NCBI GenBank assembly: GCA_018524725.1
Contig: JAEUWP010000087.1
Location: 62,001-126,000 of the forward strand
Direction of reading: 5' to 3'
Length of the DNA stretch: 64,000 nucleotides
From: Podaxis mareebaensis
Taxonomy: Eukaryota; Basidiomycota; Agaricomycetes; Agaricales; Agaricaceae
The translations under genes were made by a program, and so were the position numbers. A model generated the notes under the pieces. That model saw only the letters and a list, made by a program, of their open reading frames with translations, was not told the DNA's origin and did no database searches. Of this stretch, positions 45,154-55,468 are shown piece by piece (the stretch's first letter is position 1; the number at the start of each line of letters is the position of its first letter).

Positions 45154-47025
45154 CTAAGGATATTTTACAGATCCACTCTCAACTATCCGAACACGTAAAC
45201 CCTCCCACCGCAGCTCGTCTAACTGGTCAACAAGATAGGGGGTCATAAATCCATATACAAGCCCATCACAGTCAATGTGAACTTCGTCCAGTACTGTCAC
45301 ATCCGATTGTGGCAAGGGGTATCGGCGGGAAGTGATCAAGGAAAGGAAATCATTGTCCGAGATAAACAAGCGACCACCTAGTTCTAGGTATTTGAGCCTT
45401 GGGACGAGTATTCGTGGGGGTAGGTGTGACTGCATAGGAGCCCCTGTTGTAGGCACGACAAGGTCGCTAAGAAGATCATTGGTGATATTGAGTCCGATAT
45501 CCAATATTAGCGACTTTAGCTCTTTCGTCTGCCCTAGCATTTCCAGCAACTGTCGTTTTTCTATTTTTTTACACCGTAGTGTGAGGGAGTGTAGTGGAGC
45601 ACAACGGGTAAGAAACGACATAATCGTGTCTTGGTCCCATTCTAGCTCAGGAGTACATAATGCGAGATGAACAAGATTAGGCGGCGTTATGTGAGTGAGG
45701 AGACTTTCGGCCCCTGGGCCTGAGTCGGTGTCGATTTGGAGGTCAAGAGAGGAAAGGTGCGAATGGTAGAGATGCGAGGAAGGCACAAACGGTCCTGGGA
45801 CGTGGCATCGTACTCGGAGTGAGACTAATCGAGGACAATGGGAGAGGGTGTCAAAGGCCATTTGTACAGGTATCGACCGCTCCTTGGTTATAGTGTACAG
45901 GTCCAAGTGACTAATCGTTTGTCGTGGATATTTGAGCCCGAGGATTGGGATATTATAATCGAGCGCTAATGAGGTCAGAGCTCCTGCGCCGGATAGTAGA
46001 TTCGTCAATATTTCGTTTGGCGGCCCGGAGTCAGTCACCAGATCCTCGGGTGGAGTAACGACTGTACAATGCTGCAGGGCGGGGAGCGGAAGACCCTTCA
46101 ATCCCGCAAATAGGGGCCAATGCACCGTGATCGAATGAAGCGCGAGGTATAGCCTCTTCCACCTCCTCGCAGCACTAACCAGCATCCCGACTGCAAGGTT
46201 ACGTGAGTCCGAGTTGTATACGGGGGAACGAAGCTGTCGTTCCACCATGCAAACATTTAGGGGGTGGTTTGATGACCGCTCGAGCCATGCGTGGAGGAGA
46301 GGCAGCCTACGAGACTCTTGCAGCTCCCCTCGGCCAACACGGACTCGTATATTCGTCCACAGTTCCGGCATCCGCAGTGCGTGATCTCTCCATCGTTGGC
46401 ATACCTGCGTTAACAGGAGCGGTCCAGCGTCTCTATCAAAACTATCAGGCACATCCGGGACAACGTCACGCTTAGCACCGCGCTCACACCGCACGAAAAT
46501 CTCCGTTAGAATATCCGCAGGGATCTTTCTGAAGGGCGTTAATAGCGCCTTGTGCTCTTCAACCAAATGGACCAGCTTGTCGCGTTCGAGGACGAGCACT
46601 TGTAGTATTGCATTGATACGAGCGATTTCCCAGTCCAGTTGGGCAATCGCTTTTGATGTCCTCTGTATGTAACTGTGTATCTGAGGCTCTTCGTGCGTGG
46701 CGGGTGTGGCATTGGTGTAGAGGATGTGCGGGACCGGGGTTTCAGGGACGAGGAGAATGCCGGAGGTTATAAGCTGCCCAGAGAGGACGACGTCATGAGA
46801 GCAGTTGCCGCAGGTCAACAGCGTTGTGACCTCCTCAATTGGCAGGTCATCGGATTGTATCTGAGTAGGGAATTGGGGACCGGGTGTAGGACTGCCCGAG
46901 GTCGAGTGTGATTCCGACAATGAGTCGCCAGACTCGCTCGAAGACTCGACATCCATGGGGTCATCATCGCGGAAGCGAATGGGATCTGTAGCGCCACTTG
47001 GGTATGTGTGCATGTAGTTCGTCAT
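45154..47025 (-). CDS. F-box-like domain protein with leucine-rich repeats
   Basis: Single-exon, 623 aa. Residues 1-120 are disordered with a CGNC pair. An N-terminal coiled coil (residues about 125-165, IARINAILQVLVLERDKLVHLVEE) leads into the F-box-like sequence (FRKIPADILTEIFVRC) and the LTQVCQRWRDHALRMPELW that follows it in this family. The C-terminal 400 aa show irregular leucine-rich repeats (for example SLALDYNIPI, HSLTLRCKKI, LKYLELGGRLF). This is the standard agaricomycete F-box layout: F-box binds Skp1 of an SCF ubiquitin ligase and the repeats choose the substrate. The gene belongs to a very large family, so the specific target cannot be inferred. Confidence 0.88.
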   Translation of the reverse strand: MTNYMHTYPSGATDPIRFRDDDPMDVESSSESGDSLSESHSTSGSPTPGPQFPTQIQSDDLPIEEVTTLLTCGNCSHDVVLSGQLITSGILLVPETPVPHILYTNATPATHEEPQIHSYIQRTSKAIAQLDWEIARINAILQVLVLERDKLVHLVEEHKALLTPFRKIPADILTEIFVRCERGAKRDVVPDVPDSFDRDAGPLLLTQVCQRWRDHALRMPELWTNIRVRVGRGELQESRRLPLLHAWLERSSNHPLNVCMVERQLRSPVYNSDSRNLAVGMLVSAARRWKRLYLALHSITVHWPLFAGLKGLPLPALQHCTVVTPPEDLVTDSGPPNEILTNLLSGAGALTSLALDYNIPILGLKYPRQTISHLDLYTITKERSIPVQMAFDTLSHCPRLVSLRVRCHVPGPFVPSSHLYHSHLSSLDLQIDTDSGPGAESLLTHITPPNLVHLALCTPELEWDQDTIMSFLTRCAPLHSLTLRCKKIEKRQLLEMLGQTKELKSLILDIGLNITNDLLSDLVVPTTGAPMQSHLPPRILVPRLKYLELGGRLFISDNDFLSLITSRRYPLPQSDVTVLDEVHIDCDGLVYGFMTPYLVDQLDELRWEGLRVRIVESGSVKYP

Positions 47026-47803
47026 GAATAATAAGGGCCTAGATAGGGTTGATTGATCAGCAATTGGGATCTAGTGTGGAGAAGCAGGTGCCGCCTCACC
47101 ACACGGGGATGGATAGGATAGAATCGGGTTAAGGTTCGAAAGTGCTGGTAGTTGGTAGAAGCTGGTCAAGGGGAATATGACCGTGGTTATGTGACAAAAG
47201 AATCAAAGAAGCAAAGATCGTGGAATCGTGGAATCGCGTATCACGGTATTAGGGATAGCCTTGTGACGGGAAACGGCATAGATATGCACATCTTTAGAAC
47301 AGGGTGAACGTCATATCATCATTAAATCAGTTGACCTTCCCAACCTGTCCCTTCGTTCGGAAAGCTAACGTCGACCCCGCTATGTGGGATGCCAATCAAA
47401 CTGCCTCCAGCCCCAGGTCCCACTAGCTTTGGAGTAGTCAGCACGTGACGGCACGCTCGTGGTGAGTTTTAGAACTCGTTTCGAGTCCTGGAATTGAAGG
47501 CCTCGCGGATAATTTCACAAATGAAGCTTCCCTTGAGAAGGAGTTGCCTCGTGGAACGCGGTGAGGTGTTTTATGCTCGAGAAGAAAAGTGTGCTGCGCA
47601 GGCACTTATGTTGGATAAGGAAATAGGAGGTTGTCCAAGGTTGAAACGGTAGGCAGCGGAACTACATAGTACAAATACACCGTATCGTACAAGATGATAG
47701 TTTGTTTGGCCATATTTGGGTTTCCCCGTTCAAAACAAATACGTTCATAGGTTCGACTAACTATAGTACTCTGTTCAGTATCAGAAGTGCTGCCAAGGTC
47801 AGT
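47026..47803. other. Intergenic, nothing recognised
   Basis: 778 bp between the F-box gene start and the first array gene stop. No ORF of interest beyond a 45-codon frame at 47521; no repeat. Confidence 0.45.
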
Positions 47804-48930
47804 TTAGAAAATTTGGCGCAGCAGGTAGCTCAATAGGCTACCTGCGCAGGCATGCTTCTTTGGAAAGAACTTCTTCGTCTTGCATGTGTATAGAATCAGA
47901 GCTTGCCGCGACTCGAAGGTCGTGACCCGTTCCCCATCGGCCTCCTTGCTCACCTCAACCAAATCGACAAGGTTAATGTGCATGGTGTCGATCGACTATA
48001 CCTCTTAGCTCTCTTTAAATAAATACATACCAACTTGCATTCATGAACTGTTTTCGGCATGTGTTCCACTGGTAAGCGTGCGAGCAGCCGATGCCATGTC
48101 GCCAGATCGTTTTCGTCAGTCCCATAAGAAGCATTGAACTGTAACACCAGCGCTTCCTGGTACTTCGAAAGCGCATTGTCCCAAAGAGAGTGTCTGTGTC
48201 CCCACCAGCTCTCTTGCCTCCTCAGTTGATTCAACTGAGTAGCTACAGACTCGGTGGGATCACGTCTGAACTGGGGATACTCGCTGAAGAACGCATCGAG
48301 GTGCTCCAGAACGCGTTCCTTGACGTCAATGTCAACCTTTTTACGTCCTTTGGAGCGCTTGGCGCGCGGCGGTATAAGGTCAGTCGCTTTAGGTGCCGGG
48401 TGAAGAATGTGTATCTCTGTGGATGAGGCAGGCAACCTCGCCAGAAGAGGATTGGGAGTCTCTGTTGGCGGGGGAGTCAACCCTGCTGGAGGAAGGCTTG
48501 GCGTCTGGGTTAACGGAGGAGTCGGCTCCGCCGGGGTGGGACTGGGCGTCTCGGGTGTCGAGGATGCCAGCCCCACTGCAGGTACTGCATTTGATCCCCA
48601 GTTGACCCCGTCTATGGCAGTATAATCCTCATACGAGGGATCGAACTGCCTGATCAGCGCTGTATGGAGTTCACGGAGTGCCATTTGGCGAGCTGGAGAT
48701 TTCAAAGGCCAATCCCTCTCTTCGGCCAACCGCTCAAACTGTTTGGCTGGAGGCTCGTCTGGAATGTAGATAAAATCCGGAAATCCTTCGAAAAAGACCT
48801 GGACCGGGTCCACCCATGGCGTCGCTGTGGGATCGTCAGGATTGCTGCGGAGACATCGTCAGCTTGGAGCCTTTGTAGCACAATGTAGCGGGGATTACAT
48901 TAACCCATTCGTCAAGGTACTGTTGCTCAT
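47804..48930 (-). CDS. Array gene A: NLVDLVD family, N-module duplicated
   Basis: First member (in map order) of the tandem family. Exon 1 (48905-48930, MSNSTLTNG) joins in phase 2 across an intron to NPDDPTATPWVDPVQ. Module N1: FFEGFPDFIYIPDEPPAKQF and LIRQFDPSYEDY. Linker of about 75 aa, Pro/Thr-rich (PETPSPTPAEPTPPLTQ), then RAKRSKGRKKVD (basic). Module N2: FFSEYPQFRRDPTESVA and VLQFNASYGTDENDLATWH, ending HECKL. After an intron the C-terminal module reads INLVDLVEVSKE, then ALILYTCKTKKFFPKK and AGSLLSYLLRQI. N1 is a diverged copy of N2, so this member is a duplicated-module version. Unknown function. Confidence 0.75.
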
Positions 48931-49215
48931 ATTAGCTTTGCAAGTCTCGTTCGTTACCGATGGCTGTAGATTTTCGTCTTTTCACGCCCAGTGAGAGATT
49001 GGAATAAGGGATAGCGATTGTTATATTTGGGCCGAATGGTTTTATATGGTCCAGCACACGTGCCCTGCTTCTCTTTCCCATGACTGGTTATTAGCCAATT
49101 CCTTCCGCTAACATACGCCAGGCTCTCACTACTAAAACGAGCCGCATAGAACGAAGCGATCCCTCGGAATGAAAAGAGCTTGACTAGGAAAAGAAATGTA
49201 TTTGTCTTGAGTGTT
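48931..49215. other. 3' spacer of array gene B1
   Basis: Duplicated with minor changes at 52009-52233, so part of the segmental duplication. No independent gene. Confidence 0.6.
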
Positions 49216-49918
49216 TCATCTACGACCTCTCTTTGCTCGTCTACGGGTAACAGAAGCCTGAGGGTCCCGAGCGTTGGGACGAGGAGAGGCAATATTTCGG
49301 AGAAGGTATGTGAGTAGACTTCCGGCATCTACATCATCTCTCGGAAACACCTTGTGCTCCGAAAGAGTGTACTCGCTCAATGCTTTCTCTGTGGCAAAGT
49401 TCGTGATTCGTCGAGTAGGATCATGTCTGGCATCCACGAGGTCGACGAGGTTGATATACTTCTTTCTAATGATCTGCGAAATGTTGGATTCAACGATCCT
49501 TTGGCTTTGCGAACCCGCTTCCACTCACTTTCTTGCAGCTTCTGACACTTTTCGGGAGCTCTGTGAGCCCAATACGTGCCAGTAATCCATGCCATGCAGC
49601 CAGATCCTCGATATCCTTCCCATAAGAGACGTAAAACTGCTTCACTAGTGCTGTAAGATATCCTTCCCAAGCCTTGACCTGATCAGGATCGCCTTTTTTC
49701 CATCCTTGAGCTGTCCGGAGCCTGTCGAATTGAGTTGAAGCTGACTCATGAGGATTATACTCGAATCCTTGGTACTGGGTAAAGAACTCCCGGAGAGGTT
49801 CCGCACTCTCCTTTCCCGTCTCCTTTGCCCCTTCCCTACTCGTTCTTGCCTTCGCCTTTCCCTTCCCCCCCTTTAGCTTGCCCTTGCATTGAGGGAGCTC
49901 ACAGGTGGGTTTTGGCAT
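49216..49918 (-). CDS. Array gene B1: NLVDLVD family
   Basis: Two exons joined at a GTGAGT intron after SCKK. The start ATG at 49918 (MPKPTCELPQ; the frame extends to a non-ATG at 49930) is followed by a basic Lys/Gly-rich region. N-module: EPLREFFTQYQGFEYNPHES, STQFDRLRTAQGWKK, YLTALVKQFYVSYGKDIEDL, AAWHGLLARIGL. C-module: IIRKKYINLVDLVDARHDP, TEKALSEYTLSEHKVFP, AGSLLTYLLRNI. The tail RRRAKRGRR is a likely nuclear or nucleic-acid-binding signal. It is about 80 percent identical by eye to B2 at 52234. Confidence 0.8.
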
Positions 49919-50651
49919 GCTCCCTACCAACCTAAAGTATAGGACAGACTTCGATCTACAAATGCGGTGAGTTTCTGCTTAGTTCGTTGGTGGGGGTTTA
50001 CATTGATTCATCAAGTATAAAACGCTTGAGGTTCAGAGATCCTCCAGGATGGATGATACTAAGGCAGGACGCTTTAACAAGCGATGTGTGGGATGTGCGT
50101 TGAGCCAGTAATAGGGCCATGCGGCCTGTTCGCAGGGAAGCTATCTCAAAAGAGGAATGCAATGATCGTCACGAACTTCGAACCCCTCATCCCGTCTCTC
50201 AGGATGAGAGGCTTTTCAAGCTGCAAACGTGGTTGTGGCGAGGATCTAGGTGACACTCACGCAAGGCTGGAGGCCTCGTGTAGTAGAAGGCCAATCACTT
50301 ATCCATTCTGTTTGTTTGTTCCTCCTATCGCCCAGGGGGGAAAAGTGGAAGAACGCTCCACTCATCATCCTTCCCGTCACGATCAGCAGTTGTTTCTGTA
50401 CGATGGCGTTTTCTCGGAGACTTCCCACCCCGAGTTTCATTTGGTGTCCCACGCAAGGTCCCTCGCCCATGTCCCGTGTTCCCCACCACACAGTACAATT
50501 ATATTCATCACTTTTGTGGGCTTGTGGGCGTGGTGGCTTCATGCAGCTCTGTGAAGGTCTTGGCTCCATACACATCCGGAACATTGAGTGTGCCAGAGAA
50601 CCAATAAGATGTCCAGTGGAAATTGGGCGGGACTAATGTACAAAGGTATAT
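49919..50651. other. Spacer between array genes C1 and B1
   Basis: 733 bp, repeated at 52934-53681. It contains the B1 promoter. An ORF reading the same way in both copies ends RCPVEIGRD here and RCPVDIGQD in the other, but its upstream parts differ, so it is not called a gene. Confidence 0.55.
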
Positions 50652-51241
50652 TTATCTACGAGTACGGCGCTTTTTCCTTCCACGCTGATGATCAGCTTGA
50701 GTAGGATCTCGTCGCTTAGGATCGGGATTCAGAATATGGCGGAGAAGGTATCTGAGCAGGCTTCCGGCTTCAAGGTGACCTTGAGGGAAGTATTTCCCTT
50801 CCTTTCGTGTGTATGCACTGAGCGCAGATTCCGTCGGGAAGTGAACAATTACAATGCTGGGATCGTGTCTGGCGTCAATAAGGTCGACAAGATTGATGTA
50901 TTTGCCGTTGATGAGCTGAGGGTTGGGAGTCAACCTCAGTTCGGCCAACATGAGACTAAACTCACCTTCTTGCACTCTTTAACTGTAGCTGGAGGGTTGG
51001 TGATTCCGATATGCTGGAGTAACGCATGCCAAGCGGCAAGGTTTTTGTCGTCTTTTGAGAATGAGCTATTAAACTGCCTCACCAAGGCAGTACGGTACCG
51101 CTCCCAAGCCTCGTCGCTTTTAGGATTATCCCTCTCCCACCCCGCCTGCCTACGAAGTCGGTCGAATTGTGCTTTGGCCGATTCGTGTCTCCTGTACTCA
51201 AACCAAGTATACTGCCGAAAGAACGCCTCGAGGGGCTCCAT
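50652..51241 (-). CDS. Array gene C1: NLVDLVD family
   Basis: Two exons joined across a GTGAGT intron after ECKK. MEPLEAFFRQYTWFEYRRHE begins directly with the N-module (no basic lead). Then AQFDRLRRQAGW, ALVRQFNSSFSKDDKNL and AWHALLQHIGI. C-module: LINGKYINLVDLIDARHDP, ALSAYTRKEGKYFPQGH, AGSLLRYLLRHILNPDPK. The tail QRGRKKRRTRR is strongly basic. The intact partner of the pseudogene at 53682. Confidence 0.8.
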
Positions 51242-51566
51242 GGGCTACTTCCCAGAGAAGGATCTATACGATACTGTCAGGCGCTAACATCGATGATACA
51301 GATAAGAGGGGTTGATTACTGCGGCTGATTGGCACAGAATCTCTTGTGCAAACTGTCTTCACTCCCCGTGATAGGAGCAAAGGCGTTTCCAGCAAGGGAT
51401 TTACACTCGGACCAGAGTTTCTTGAAAGGGCCCTTCAGTGGGGTTTCAAAACAAGTGGCCGACGGTGTTGGGTTAACAACTGGCAAGTCGCTTCCTGCCG
51501 TGGCCTTATGATTTATATAGGGCTCCATTCTTGAAACGTTGAACGTTCCCACGTAAGTAAGCACTT
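51242..51566. other. Upstream region of C1, repeated at 54186-54487
   Basis: Contains the C1 promoter. Clear duplicate of 54186-54487 (for example CAGAATCTCT and GTGATAGGA in both). Confidence 0.6.
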
Positions 51567-51579
51567 AGTACTTCGGTGG

Positions 51580-51945
51580 TTCTTTGGTGGGCTCACCAGG
51601 CCCGTAACATAAGCATGACCCCGAAGTAACAACGACCACGCCCACCTCGTGGTGTAGATAACCAAAAATTAGCAACAGACCCAGTCACCTCCCGTGACAT
51701 GCTTGGCCGTAACTTTGCGGAGAAGAAATTTCAGTTTCCCTCTGGCTTTTGCTTCGTCCGTTAGAAAAATCCTTCCAGTTCACTTGGTACATTTGCTTAG
51801 TGCCTTCTCCGGCTCGACTATAGTGACGTGTTGGTCTGGGTCTCATATGTCAACTTAGCAAGGTTCACGAACAGATCCTTGACGATCTAGTTGATGGGTT
51901 AGTTTTTGAAATAGTATAGTAGACTTGAGATATTAGTGGTTATGA
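51580..51945 (-). pseudogene. Relic of array gene D (C-terminal part)
   Basis: Aligns with the 3' exon and intron of array gene D (55368-55730): shared strings include GGCGGAGAAGAAAT (inexact) and AAGGTTCACGAACAG. The sequence around the NLVDLVD codons is disrupted (GTCAACTTAGCAAGG against GTCGACAAGG). The N-module is missing, as only about 60 bp separate it from unit II. It is a decayed third gene of unit I. Confidence 0.75.
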
Positions 51946-52233
51946 TGTATTTTTTTATATGCCGATATAATGTCGGGACTATTATAGGTGCCTGCAAATC
52001 TGTGTCCTTTCACGCCCAGCGAGAGATTGGGGTAAGGGACAGCGTTGTTATTTTTGGCCCGAATGGTTTATATTGTCCAAGGCACGTGCCCTGCTTCTCT
52101 TTCCCATGACTGGCTCCTTCCGCTAAGCTACATACGCCAGGCTCTCAGTACTAAACCGAGCTGCATAGAACGAAGAGATTCCTCGGAATGGAAGGAGCCT
52201 GACTATGAAAGGAATGTATCTGCCTTGAGCGTT

Positions 52234-52933
52234 TCATCTACGAGCTCTCTTCGCTCGTCTATGACTAGCAGAAACCTGAGGGTCCCGAGCGTTGGGACGA
52301 GGAGAGATGATATTTCGAAGAAGGTATTTGAGTAGACCTCCCGCATCTGGGTGATTTCTCGGGAATACCTTGTGCTCCGAAAGTGTGTACTTGCTCAATG
52401 CCTTCTCTGTGGCAAAGCTTGTAATTCGTCGGGTTGGATCATGTCTGGCATCGACGAGGTCAACGAGGTTGACATATTTCCTCTTAATGATCTGTGAAAT
52501 GTCCAATTCAGTGGCGGTTTGACTATGCGAGCACCCTTCCGTTCACCTTCTTGCATTTTTTGACATTGTCCGGGAGGTCCATGAGTCCGATGCGTGCCAG
52601 TAGCCCATGCCAAACAGCCAGATCTTCAACATCCCTCCCGTACGAGACGTTAAACTCCTTCACGAGTGCTGTAAGGTATTTCTCCCAAGCCTCGACATGC
52701 TTAGGATTGTCTTTGTTCCAGCCCTGAGCTTTCATGAGTCTGTCGAATTGAGTTGAGGCCGGCTCGTGGGGATTATACTCGAATCCTCTGTGTTGAGTGA
52801 AGAACCTCTGGAGAGGGCCCGCTCTCTTCTTTCCCGTCGTCTTTACTCCCTCTTTTTCCGTTCTTTCCTTCGATTTCTTTCCCCTTTTTAGCTTGCCCTT
52901 GCGCTGAGGGAGGTCGCAGGTAGGCTGTGGCAT
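52234..52933 (-). CDS. Array gene B2: NLVDLVD family
   Basis: Copy of B1. MPQPTCDLPQRKGKLKRGKK leads into PLQRFFTQHRGFEYNPHEP, STQFDRLMKAQGWNKDNP, ALVKEFNVSYGRDVEDL, VWHGLLARIGL and KKCKK. After the intron: IIKRKYVNLVDLVDARHDP, EKALSKYTLSEHKVFP, AGGLLKYLLRNI. The basic tail is HRRAKRARR. No stop or frameshift; the frame also extends upstream to 53041 but the ATG at 52933 matches B1. Confidence 0.8.
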
Positions 52934-53681
52934 ACTCTCCACTGACCTAAAATGTAGGACGGACTTCGATCTACAATGCGGTGTGAGCTTCTGTTTAGCT
53001 TTTAGGAATGAACTAGGTGGCAGTTTACATTGACTCATCAAGTATAGAGCGCTTGAGGCTCAGAGCTCCCCCGGTACAGGTAATACTAAAGCAGGACGCC
53101 TTAACAAGGGATTTGCTTCGAGCAAGTAATAGAGCCATGGCATTGGCCTGTTCAAGAGGTTTCGGAAGAGGAGTGCCTGATATAATGATTACCACGAGTT
53201 GTATAGCCTTCGTCAAGTGTCTTAGGGTGAAAGGTTGTTCAGGCTGTCAGCGTGACTGTGGTGGAGATCTGGGTGACATTCATGAGAGGCTGGAGGCCTC
53301 GTGTAGCGAAATGCCAATCATTTACCCACTGTGCTCGCTTACTCCTCTCGTAGTCTAACGGAAAGGGACGGGAGAGCTCTACTTTCTCAGAAACATCTCC
53401 ACTCGGAGTTTCATTTCACGTCCCATGCAAGATCCTTCGCTCACGTCCTGTGTTCTTCGCCACACTGTACATTTATATTCACCGCAAACTTTTGTGGGCC
53501 TGTGGGCAGTGACTTCATGCAGCACCTCTGTGAGGATCTTGGCCTTACACGCACCCGGAATGCAGAGTATACTGGAGAACCGACAAGATGTCCAGTGGAC
53601 ATCGGGCAGGACTAACATACAAAGGTATATTTGTTTACGGCGTCTTTTCTTTTCTCGTCGATCACGAGCTTGAGTAGGATC
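52934..53681. other. Spacer between array genes C2 and B2
   Basis: Repeat of 49919-50651, containing the B2 promoter. No separate gene supported. Confidence 0.55.
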
Positions 53682-54185
53682 TCATCTATTGGGATCAGGG
53701 TTCAGAATATGACGGAGAAGATATTTAAACAGGCTTCCCTCTTCACGGTGGCCTTGAGGAAAATATTTCTCTTTCTGTCGTGTGTATGCACTGAGCGCAA
53801 ACTCCATCGGGAAGTGAACAATTACAATGCTGGAATTGTGTCTGGCGTTAATAAGGTCGATGAGATTGATGTATTTGCCGTTGATGAGCTGAAAGCTGAG
53901 AATCAAGCCCGGTTTAGCCAACGCGAGATTCGACTCACCTTCTTGCACTCTTAAACCGTGACTGGGGTTGATGATTCCGATATGCTGCAACTTCTTCATC
54001 GTCTCTTGAGAATGAGCTATTGAACTGCCTCGCCAAGGCAGTACGGTAGCCCTCCCAGGCCTCATTGCTCTCAGGATCATTCCTCTTCCATCTCTACGAA
54101 GCCGGTGGAATTGCGCTTCAGCCGACTCATTTGTCCTGTAACGAAACCAAGTATACTGCCGAAAGAGCGCCTCGAGGGGCTCCAT
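53682..54185 (-). pseudogene. Array gene C2, frameshifted and truncated copy
   Basis: Clear copy of C1, starting MEPLEALFRQYTWFRYR. After AEAQFHRLRRDG a deletion shifts the frame; the expected residues (RNDPESNEAWEGYRTALARQ, then FNSSFSRDDEE) are in another frame. A second deletion removes the AWHALL block, returning to QHIGI. The C-module is intact (LINGKYINLIDLINARHN). The basic tail is lost to a TGA (53682-53684) where C1 has an Arg codon CGA. By chance a single ORF remains, but it cannot encode the normal N-module. Confidence 0.8.
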
Positions 54186-54489
54186 AAACTATTTCCCGGA
54201 GGAAGATCTATACGAGGCTGTCAGGTCGTAGAGTCAATGAGGGGTTGATTACTATGGCTGATCGATGCAGAATCTCTCGTGCAAATCGTCTCCACTCCGC
54301 GTGATAGGAACAAGGGCGCGTCCACCAAGGGATTTACACACGGACTAGAAGTTCTTGAGGGAAGCCCTTCAGTTGGGTCTAAACCGAGTGACAAACAGTG
54401 TTGGGTTAACAACTGGCGAAACGTTTCCCACCACGATGTTGTGACTTTTATGTGGTTACGTTGTTCTCTTATTCTCACGTAAATAAGTA
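54186..54489. other. Upstream region of C2, ends at transposon insertion
   Basis: Repeat of 51242-51560, with the transposon's TA target site at 54488-54489. Confidence 0.6.
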
Positions 54490-54554
54490 TGGTGCGGGAC
54501 ACCTAGTCACCGCTACATTTGTGCAGTGGCCATCTCGGCGGGGATGCAGATCTG

Positions 54555-54590
54555 AAAATAAATAAAATAAAATAAAATAAAATAAATAAT
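54555..54590 (+). repeat. (AAAAT)n microsatellite inside transposon
   Basis: About seven units of AAAAT with AAAT interruptions, inside the transposon. Confidence 0.9.
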
Positions 54591-54798
54591 CGTCGCAATC
54601 GGGTTTGGTGCGATTCATTGAAATCTCAGTTACAAGGATCAGACGAACACACAGACACAGAGAATACTACAATCTTCACAGAACCTCCTGCACATAATGG
54701 GCCGCCAAAAGACTTGGCGAGTGAATTCAGCAGCCCATGCTTGAAAGTTTAGGCACATCAGTGAGCGCGAGAACTCACCGAGTACGGATGTCGAGGCC

Positions 54799-55116
54799 GT
54801 GGAAATCAACGAGGGGGTTGGCACTCCATACATGCGCGAGGAGACCAATTGGGAGGGTGGTGTTTCTGTGAAGCGGTGGCTTCGCGAGCACTGTGACTAC
54901 ACATTCTCGGCATTGCAAGAGAACATGCCGCTTGCACTTGCCTCGGTTGATACTCTACTCATTCGGAAGTGGCAGAACCGTTTTTTTCGCTGGCTGGATG
55001 CATATCGAGGTGGTCTTTCTGCACGCGATGCACAGTTACATGTTCGGGCATTCAGTTCTCGCAAGTACAAGTCCCATCGACGTGTTCCTGAGAACACTGC
55101 CAGAATATTAGATTAG
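54799..55116 (+). pseudogene. Transposase C-terminal fragment (DDE, Tc1-like)
   Basis: 105 codons: a WLREHCDYTFSALQENMP block, then ALASVDTLLIRKWQNRFFRW, DAYRGGLSARDAQ and RKYKSHRRVPE. This is the last part of fungal Tc1-like DDE transposases (A-L-x-S-V, then R-x-x-x-R-x-x-R-F, Y-x-G-L, KYKSHR). The catalytic D-D-E part is missing. Inside a TIR element, so derived from its parent transposon. Confidence 0.7.
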
Positions 55117-55468
55117 TGGATAAGATAAGATTGTTCCAGATTTGGAAATGGTTACCATATTTGGAACATGTGTATGTAAGCTGGCCATTGTGAGCCGGAT
55201 CCGAAACAATAGCTCCGTCAATTCTTGACCAAAAAAGAATTCCTCTGGACAATTTGCTCAGACAAGCAAAAGAAGCTATTTTACCAGAGAACTAAGAAAT
55301 ATATTAAAAATTGAATTTTTTTTTTCGTTTGCACAAAAGTAGCGGTGTTTAGGTGTCCCGCACCATAGCTAGTTCCTTGGTGAGCTCGTCCAGGCCTACA
55401 ACGTAAGCATGACACCAAAATAATGACCATCGCGCCAGCCTCGTGGTGTAAACTGCCAACAGATCTAG

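Larger units (their letters stand above)
48981..51945. repeat. Segmental duplication, unit I (B-C-relic D)
   Basis: About 3 kb, repeated at 52009-54487 and continuing at 55368-55730 after a transposon. Matching includes genes and spacers: for example ACGTGCCCTGCTTCTC at 49057 and 52084, and GATTCATCAAGTATAAAACG at 50008 versus GACTCATCAAGTATAGAGCG at 53032. Confidence 0.85.
52009..54487. repeat. Segmental duplication, unit II (B-C part)
   Basis: Second copy of the 48981-51560 unit. It continues after the transposon with gene D at 55368 onward. Confidence 0.85.
54490..55365. mobile_element. DNA transposon remnant, 36-bp TIRs, TA target site
   Basis: 876 bp. The left TIR (54490-54525) starts TGGTGCGGGACACCTA; the reverse complement of the right end (55330-55365) matches at 33 of 36 positions. 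TA at 54488-54489 and 55366-55367 looks like the target duplication of the Tc1-mariner superfamily. Inside are an AAAAT microsatellite (54555-54590) and a 105-codon transposase C-terminal remnant (54799-55116). The element is absent from the matching place in unit I near 51560. Too short to be autonomous. Confidence 0.85.

Noticed and set aside
45332..45670. 112-codon plus-strand ORF inside the F-box gene
   Set aside because: Opposite-strand shadow of a GC-balanced coding region; no motif, and the minus frame has a clear F-box and repeats.
47415..47490. tRNA-like TTTCGAGTCC string
   Set aside because: No acceptor stem or anticodon arm could be paired around it.
50250..50636. 128-codon ORF in the array spacer, partly conserved in the second unit
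   Set aside because: Only about 30 C-terminal residues agree with the second copy (53331-53615); upstream parts differ, as expected from DNA-level duplication alone.
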